Shown here in pieces: positions 51,801 to 60,800 of a stretch of DNA of 64,000 nt. Within the stretch, counting starts at the first letter, position 1, and every line of letters starts with the position of its first letter. A program made the translations under genes and the position numbers. This stretch comes from Ifrita kowaldi (lineage: Eukaryota; Chordata; Aves; Passeriformes; Cinclosomatidae): assembly GCA_013398055.1 (NCBI GenBank), contig VZRS01015041.1, positions 177,773 to 241,772 of the forward strand, written 5' to 3'. The notes below the pieces were generated by a model, which was not told the DNA's origin, did not search any database, and saw nothing but the letters and a program-made list of their open reading frames with translations.

Positions 51801-54800
51801 AAAAGATAGGTGAGGAATTTGGAAATGAATCTGAAAGGAGGTTGTTGGTAGTGTTTCATTTAGCCCCAATGGGTGGAGGAGCCCACATTTTCTTTGTCGT
51901 AGAATTACAGTTCAGCCCTGGTGAAATGTCCTTGGTTGCTCTCCTGGTCACAAATAGGTCTCTTTCCAACTCAGTTATTGTTCTTTTTGGCCCTCAATAA
52001 ACAAATTCTGCCCATAGCTTCAAGCCTGGACCTCTGTGGGTGTGTGGGAGAGGGAAGTCTTTGGCCACGTGCCCTCGGGGTCTCCTGCTCAGGTTAAGGA
52101 TGTCTCATGGAGAGGGGAGGCAGCAAAGTCAGTGACAGCCCTTCCCTTGCACCAGCCCTTAAATTGACTGTGACCAGTGTCAGTCCAGGCTCAGTTTGTT
52201 GCTCAGCTCTAAAGCACTGGGCATATTTATGACACTGCATAAATAAAAATGGGTCTAATCTTACTTTTCATCCAGCCCTTGCACAAGTGAGATTAGAAAG
52301 GAGCCAAGGAGGAGTCCCTGCCCACACACACCCAGAGCACTCCGTGTTTGCAAACAGTGCAGAGCATCCCCCTCCCTGAAAGGAAACGAGGCTTTGTGAG
52401 CAACCTTCTGAATTGTGTTTGCCGTGTTCCCTTTTCCAGGCTTTGAAATTTCTGAGAATCAAAAGCGGCAAGCGGCAATGACAGTAAAGAAAGTCAGTAA
52501 GCAAAAAGGTAACCGGCAACACGCTCTGTGCCTGGTGATGTGAGGGTGGAGCGGGCTGGGCTGAATCCTGCTGGGTTAGGATCCAGCATCCCCTCAACTT
52601 CCCCCTCCCTTCTCTTTTTATATCAAATACCGTTTGTGCTTTGTATCCTTTCTTAATGTATCTGTGGGCCAAATTAATCTCTGGTCGAAGGTGGTTGAAA
52701 GCCAGTGGAACTGCACCAGAGATGAATTTGATCTCGTGTCTCCAGTCTGATGTCCAGAAGCTGTCCCTGGGGGCAGAAATCTATCTCAGTTGTTTATCTC
52801 AGGCTGAAATGGGAGTGAGTGCGGAGGTGTGTAGAGGTTCTGCTAATTCCCAAAGTCTCCCATTAGCAAAAAAAAAAAAAAAAAAATTGCCAAAATGCTG
52901 GAACTGGGGAGGGAGTACCCCTTTCCTGCTGCTGGAAAGGGACACTCCTGTTTCCTGGGGCTGCCTGTAATTTTTTAAAGACAGCACAGTAGCATCAACT
53001 CTAGGAAATAAATATTTTAGTAAAGACATTGTACCTCTGGAATGTCAGATTCATTTCCCCAGCCAGGCAGGCTGCAGCCAGCTGATCAATGCCGTGCCTG
53101 GTGTTAGGCAGAGTCTCCACTGGCCAAACCAGCGTTAATTCTCTCTCGCAATAAATCTTGCAGCTACAGGTTTGGAAATACTCAACACAGAGGGAAGGTC
53201 AGAGAGGTCATTTCTCAAGTTCTCCAAAGCTTCACACAGTCCTGGATGTATTGATTTGTTACCAAAGTTCCATAGCACAAGTAGGCCTACAAGTGGGTTT
53301 TGAGAGAGCTCCTCCAGGCGTGGCTCAGGTCAGGTGCAGGCAGGTTGGTCCCCGCTCTGTGCAGGTGTTTTGGGGGGGAGGTTTGCAGAAGTTGAAGGAG
53401 CTCTTTGCTTTCTGCCTCACCTGTGTGTTGTCTACTGGCTTTGCTGGTCCAGGAGTGGTTTGCCAGGCCAGCTGTGAACTCTCCTTGGTTTGCTGTGTCT
53501 CTCCATTGTCATCAGTCTTCTCCTCTCTACTGACTTCTTCCGTTGTCTCCTAAGATGTTCTCTAAAAACTCTCCTGGCCAGATGTTTTAAGCTCAGAGTG
53601 TGCACACCCAGAGCAGGCCCAGGTGCCTCCCACTGTCCCCGTGCCCCTGCCACAGCCCCTCAGCACCTGCATGTCTGTCCCCCAGCACGGGAGCATCCAC
53701 AGGGCTCGTGGAGACTGCACCATGAGAGAGCCTGACTTGCATGACTGCCGTGACAAAGCCAGGTGAAATTATTGCTGGCTGTTCAGTGAATTCTATTATT
53801 AATTAATAGAGGTATTAATTAATAATTGTACTGTTCAGCCAGTAAGTGACACAGTTCAGAGGTGCCTGAGCATGCCTGCCAGATCCCCACGTAAATCACT
53901 GGACTTGCATTCTGACAAGTACAATCTGCCTGACAGGACTTAATGTCTTACACAGCAATTGCTCTCTGTCTGCTCTCTTTGTCTTTCTCTCTCTTTCTCT
54001 CTGAGATGAAAAAGGAGGGGTTGTTATCTTGGGCTTCTCGGACTATGAAATTCATTAGCTCCTAAAACAGCAGTCAGCGTTTCTTCGGTGAAGAACGAGC
54101 TTAGGCTGTGGCACTGGCAGTTCTTTTCATGGGATTAAGTCCTCGAGCCAGACAGAACTTCAGTCACCCCCCAGCACCGAGTTAAGCACAGCCTGGTTGG
54201 TTTTAGGACGTGAAATCTGGAAAACAACAAATAGAGTCATGGAAACGGTGGCTCTGTGTGCTTTGCCCCACGCTGTGGTGATCATAGCCCAGTCTCAGGC
54301 TGATTAAATTAAATATTGACACTGAAAACTCTTAGGTTTGTTAGTCTGTGGTGTGTCTTGTGCCCAAGACCCAATGAGAGGCACGAGGCTGCCAGAGCAG
54401 GGAGCTGCTCAGAAGAGGGAGGTAGGAGGAAACTCCTGAGAACTGGCTTTTAGTGACTGATTGTTTTAATCTTGCCGTATGCATTTTACAGATATTGGCA
54501 ACATTTCATTTTGCCAGGACCTTGGCAGGTGCTTGGGGCTGCAGGTGTGCCCGTGCCAGGGGCTGCTGCTGCCTCTGCCCTCCCACAGGAGCGTTGGAAA
54601 GGGCTTGGAGCTGCTTTTGGAGCATCAGTTATACCTGAAAAGCAGGGAAGCCCTTCAGAAGGAGGAGCAGGTCACTGTATTCGATAGGAGTATTTATTTA
54701 TTGAAATGCAGGCTTTGCAGGATGGTCTCAGTGGCTGCAGCAGGGTTTGACAGCTCAGCTGCTCGAGGTGCTGCCAGCCGGGCTCCCGTGTCACAGGATG

Positions 54801-57800
54801 CCTTTTACAGACTTGTTCCTAGATTATCTCACTTGTTCCCTCCACCTCTTAAATGGGAAGCCATGGTAATTCCCCTGTCACAGAACACTTAAGGAAGAGA
54901 GAAAAGCCGTGAAGGAGGTGAAATGGAAAATGCAATCAACTTTGTTAGAGGTGAAGCAGAAAAACATTTTTCAAATAGTATAAACTGCTGCTTATTTCAT
55001 GCACTGTTGTACCACACCTCCCAGAAGTATTGCTCTGGAGATGGCTGGCATGTGTTTGAAAAGGAGGCATTTAAACCTCTGCTGGCTGCTGCAGGAGAGG
55101 GGGAGAGCAGCTGAGAGCAGCAGAAGAAACCTTAAAACTCTGCTTTTTAAACTAGCAGGACCTTTATCCAGGTGATTAAGGGAGAGCACGCTCTGAGTGT
55201 TCTGAGGAGTGTTTGATCCCCAGCTGAGGGTCCTGTGTGGGGCAGCAGCCCCCTCCTGGCTCTCAGCAATGTGTGCAGGGCCAGGCTCCCTGCCAGACCC
55301 AGTTAATGATGCGCAGTATCCCAGGATTTGCACTCCTTATTGGATTGGGCAAAATGTAATGATATTAGACCAGGTGCCTTAAGACTGCACTAAACCAATT
55401 TTTGGCCTTCTTTAAGTCCATTAGACATCCAGTAAATGGGTAGTGCTGGCTCTGCACCTCACTGACAGAGGGAAAAGGGCTGCTTGCTGCTAGTTGCCCT
55501 TTGCGTGGATTGTTCAAGATTTTGCCTCTTGGTCGCTGCCCTTTGGCTTCCTTCAGTGTCAGTGTGGGACCTGGGAGTGGAATTCAGTCTGGTGTCTCCT
55601 AGGAATGGTGAAGTAACACGAGAAATTTATTTGTCTTGACTTAGAAAAACAACAAAAACACCTCCCTGCAGCCCTTTGCAGGCAGGAGAGCAGGTTCTGT
55701 GCAGAGCCAGGTCCCACCGAGGGACGGGGCAGCACGAGGGTGGCACTGACTAAAGGAGTGGAAACTGCTCTAAAGTTGCCTTGAAAATGGATCCCTTGTG
55801 GATCTCCAGTCCATCCTTAATGTAGACAAAAGTTAATCCAGGGTCAGTTCTCCATTTGAAAACAGAAGGTTTGTGGTGAGGGGCCTCTGTTCCCTGGCCA
55901 CTCGTGATCCCCCCTGCAAGGATTGGTGTTTGCAGCCTGCAGGAACACTCAGTTACCTCTCTGATGCCCAGCTCTGTCCATACCTGGCCCCTTGCAGGAC
56001 AGCCTGTCCACAGAAGGGGTATTTGTTCATATTCCTAGCTGCCAGCCAGTGGTGCCAGGGAATTAGAAATCCTTCCAGGAAGGAGACTCCATTCTTAAAG
56101 CACCATTTCCCACTTTTGGAAATGTCTATTGAGATTTAAAGAAGTGACCTTAGTGTGAGCTGGGGGTGTTTCCCACCCCAGGAGAGCTCTTGAGACCCCT
56201 GCACTATATCCAGCTCCTCTCCCTGCCCTGTGCAAGCTTCCCCCCAGGAGATGCCTTGAGCCCTGGCAAGTGTTTAGGATGAGGGAAGCAGAGATTCAGT
56301 CGGCATCACCTGAGAAAGATGCTGTCACTAAACCTGCCCCTGAACACTCATCCATGCAAACCCAGCAGGGGTTAAATCATCAGCCCGCACGAGCTGCCTT
56401 GGCCTGTCACCAAACACCCTCTGAATCACTGGATTTTCCTGTTAATTTATTCCTTTCTGATCACTCGAGCTCACAGCCAACTATGTCATCAAAACCCTGA
56501 CCCAGACATGCAACAGCTTCTCTGACTCCCCCACTTCTGCACTTGGGGCTCTCCCAGCACCTCAGCCCAGCAGCGCTGGGCAGGACGGGGCTGACCAGGG
56601 GCTCTCGGTCCCTCCCGTGGTTCTCCCGGCTGTTTAATCCTATTTTATTGCATCTTCCTTGCTGACAAGATTGACGTGGCCGTGCCGTGTTTCCCCAGCT
56701 ATTCACACGTGTAGGCACAGCCTCGGGGGATTGCAGGAGCCTGAGCAGCCACAGCCCAACTGCTTCCAAACAAAGAGGGGTATTTGCATTTTCGGATAAT
56801 CAGGGGCACTTCCCTTTTTTCGCAGCGCAGGAGGTGAAAGGATGGAGCTGATCGTGTTGCCGGTGGTATTTCCCCACAGATTTAGGGCAAGCACAGATCT
56901 TCCCCCATTTCGTGTAAAATCCAGACCCTGCCAGCGCTTCGTGCTGTGAGTCCACGAGCACCATCCCACTGATGGCATCAGGAATCCAGCTGGAGTCCTC
57001 AGGATCCTCCAGGAACCAGTCAGATCTACAAGCTAAGGCAAAGCAGGAATAAATTCTTACCTCTGAGGATGGTTCTGGTGAAATTTGCTGAGCAAATCCC
57101 TCAGGGCAGTTTTTTGGTGAGATGTTAATGCCCCTCGTGGGTGTTGACATCAATGACATGTTGAGATTCCCACTGAAATAAGTTTGTGAGCCCAGATACT
57201 CCTACACCTTGAGTTTGGTGAGGGGTTTCAGGTCAGAGTTGCTGCCCAGGAGCAGCAGCAGCGTTCCAGGGCTGAAGTGATCCCCTCCTGTGTGTGAAAC
57301 CCACGGAGTGATCTGTGATCAGCCTGCAAGGTGCTGCAGGAGAGGGAGGCTGCACAAACACGGGATGGCAGGAATTCGTTTTCACCTGGCTCTGATGGAT
57401 AAAGCCCCAGTATCATTTATTCCATCTTGCCTCGATTAGCTTTTCTTATCACATGAGGAATCATTATCTTAATGTCTGGTCTAATGACATCAGGCTGCGG
57501 TAGCAGACTTGATAAATAGACTCCAGAGGCTCGGGTTAGCTCAGTGTGTGGAGGTGGATGTTGTGGTTGTCTGGGGAACATCAGGACATGAGATGACTGT
57601 TTCCTCCTGCATTTCTCAAGCTGCAGCCAGCCCTCTCCCTCCTAAACACAGAAGGGAGGCTCGTGGTTAGAAAAGGGAGCTCAGGCATGTTCTCCTCACT
57701 GGTACCAGTGAAATCCCTTGGCGTGTAAAGAGCCGTGGCTGAGGCACCACTGAAATCCCTCTGGAGCTGGGCAAATACGGCAAAGTGAGAGCTGGGTGAT

Positions 57801-60800
57801 TCAGCAGGGAGGTGTAAAGCGAGGAAATCCAGCTGGTCAGGCCTGCCTCGGGAGGCAGAGGGTTCCTGTTCACAGCTCCATCCTCACCTCGGGGACAGCC
57901 AGCTCTGGACACATCGTCCTTTGCCAACCCTGCTCATGAGCCAGGGAGTCGTGGGGTGCTGCTTTGAGATCCTCTGTTGAAATGTGCTGAAGAGGGCAAA
58001 GGGCTGGACCCACCCAGCCAGTTCTGCTCGTTTCTTTACCTTAAACTTGTTGCTATGACAGGAGTAATTAACCATACGACAATTAGTGCTCTGCAGGCGT
58101 GTCCCTGGCTTCCCCACGTGTGGGGGTTACGGTGTTCAGGAGGAAACGGAATTTGTGGGGGTTTTGAGTGTTTTCTGAAAGATGCAAGTTGGCTGAGCTG
58201 CTGTTGAGCTCTGGGGAGCTGGAAGGTTCCGTAGGCAGCACTGCTCCCTTTCCTCGGCCAGGGCAGAGCTGCCAGCAGGGCTGGCGATGTCATTGTCCCC
58301 TCCCCAGCTCTGGCTAATGAGCAGCGTGAGCCCTGGACAGCAGCGTGGGGGAAAAAAACCTGGGAAATAGCTCCTGATCAAAGGATAAGCTAAAATCTCC
58401 TAGGTGGAGGATGGAGTAAACAGCTTGTAAGGCAAGTTTCCATGGTTATGTGGAGGAGATGTGCGTGTTCTCCGTGTCTGTGTCGTGTGAGCCCGGGGAG
58501 GGGCAGTGTCCTGCTGGATGATCCGTCTGCACGTGTCCCTGTGGATTGCCTGTGAGTTACCAGCATGCTCCCAAACCTTCACGTGCTGCTGAAATCGTGT
58601 TGTCACCTCAAAGAGAAGAGACACTTTGGAAAAAAAAACCTCAAAAAAATCCAAAAAGTAAAACCCCAGCCTCAAAGGGAAAAATGAGACAGTTTCAAAT
58701 CTTTTTAATTGTTTCCTTCTGAGCGGAGAAATCCGAAAGGCTCCGAGTGACGTTGCCTGGTGCTATAAAAAGACATGATTTCAAGTGACAGCGCAGCATC
58801 TCTCACTAGTTTTGTCTAGCCAAATTATGAATCTGGGAATTTTCTTGTTCTCCTCGTGAGCAGCTCTCCCAGCCCCGCCCTGTGAGCGATCCCTCCGTGC
58901 AGCTGCAGCCGCGCTGCAGAAGGAGGCACAAACCAGCAGAAGGAGCTCCAGCTCTGCCCATGGGGTGGAGTTGGCTGCCGTGCCTGGAAATCGTTCCTTA
59001 TCCATCGATTCTTCCCTTTGTGCTTTGAATTCCGCTCGCCACGCAGCCCAAAATTGCTTTGGAAAAGAGCTGTGTTCGTTTCTTTCTGGTGAATTGCAGC
59101 GGAGTTATGGCTTTGCATATTAAAAAAAAATATCCCTCAAGAGACAATTTTGCACGATGGCCCCGAGTTCTGATGAGGGAACAAACCACTTCAGAGCAGA
59201 ACAGAAAAATACCTGCCTGCCAGACTTTTCCCAGAATTGCTCTTTCTCAGGATTTGAAGATGGGCAGATTAGGTGAATCTTCCCCTCCCAGCCCTCAGTT
59301 TCTGTGTTCCAGAACATTGGGATGTGCAAAAAAAAAAAAGGAAAAGTCATTCCTGGGGCTCCTCAAGCTATGGCAAAGTGCTGTCTCACAGTTCCACAAG
59401 GAAATGCATTCTGGAGTTACCAGAGCACAGAGGTTTTACCTGCATGTCCCACACACAGCGATGGTGCATGTCCTTGACATCCACAGGTTTGATGTTCAGG
59501 CCATTGGATAAATCAGAGAAATACAAAACTTTCAGCTGCTTGTGCCAATAGAACCAGCCAGGAGCTTTTGGCATTTATCCAGCCCAGATGTTGGTGCCAC
59601 TAGCCCAGATGTTGGTGCCAGTAGCCCAAATCCACAGGGCCACACGTACAAGTGTGGGAAGAGCTGCTCTGCTGAGGGAAGGGGCAGGGTGTGCATGGGG
59701 GTGTTCCAGGCAAGGACAGACATTTTTCAGGAGTTTTGGGAAAGAACTGAATGGGGTTTGGCAGTGATCTGGCCAGGGGAGTCTGCCCTTTTCCCTTTTT
59801 GGAGAAGACAGACTGTGGATTCCATTCCTTGCAGTGTAACTCCATCACTGTCAGTGGACATCAGCCAGACTGTCCTTCCTCTATTTCTTCAGCTTTCCAA
59901 GTGCACAACATTTTGCTGATCCAGGAGGTTTCCTGGCATTTTGTATCATCATTAAAATACATTAGCTCACCCTGCTCACATTGGTTTAGAGGCAGTAAAG
60001 AGCCCAGCCCAGCAAGGCCAGGTGCTCTGCAGCCACAGGATGCCAAAGCCGTGGGGCCGTGTCACTAAAGCAGGGTGGCTTTAAGGTCTCACAAAGCTAA
60101 AAACAATTTCTGTGTCCTCCCCACCAGCAGCAGCTTTAGATTCTCAGCTCTCCTGTTGCAGAATATGAGTAATTCTGGTGCCACGAGGACTGTTTGCCTT
60201 TGAGGTGATTCCTGGTCAGTCTGAGAGCCAAAGCAGATTTATTTCCCAATTCTAGCCATGTGAGGGACCTGTACCAGATCCTCCCCTTCCCACAGATCCT
60301 AAAGTCCCTCACCAGTCTCTGCTGGGAAAACCAGCCAAGGGCTGGTGGGCTCCAGGAGGAGGTTGGCACTCCTGTGTGGGCTCAGGGCTGGAGTTTGCCC
60401 TCCAGAGCAGCCTCTGCAGTTGGTGTCACTGGCCACGCCTTGGCCTGCCTGGAGCAGGACAGTGCCAGGAGAAGGGATGGGAGAGGTGGGCAGAGAGGAG
60501 CTCAGTGCCCTGCCCTTGTGGGTTTCAGTCACACAGTGGCTGAAATTCAAACTGTTCCTTGGAGTTGTGTGCCAACGAGGGTGGTGCAGACGTCGTGTCA
60601 GGTTTCCTACAGCCGCCCCTGCCCAGGTGTGACCCCGGCACAGCTCTGGGGCTGCCCTCGGCTCTGCAGGTGGGAGACAGGAGCTTGGGAACACAGAGCA
60701 GAGAACTCATTGATGAGTAGCTATTCCAGCATGCAGGTACAGATGCAGAACATCTCCAGGCCGATCTTTCCAAATAAGTTTGAAATGCTAACCATGATGA

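Noticed and set aside
52868..52886. A19 run as the tail of a retroposed gene or SINE
   Set aside because: No target-site duplication, SINE body or coding similarity could be seen on its 5' side.
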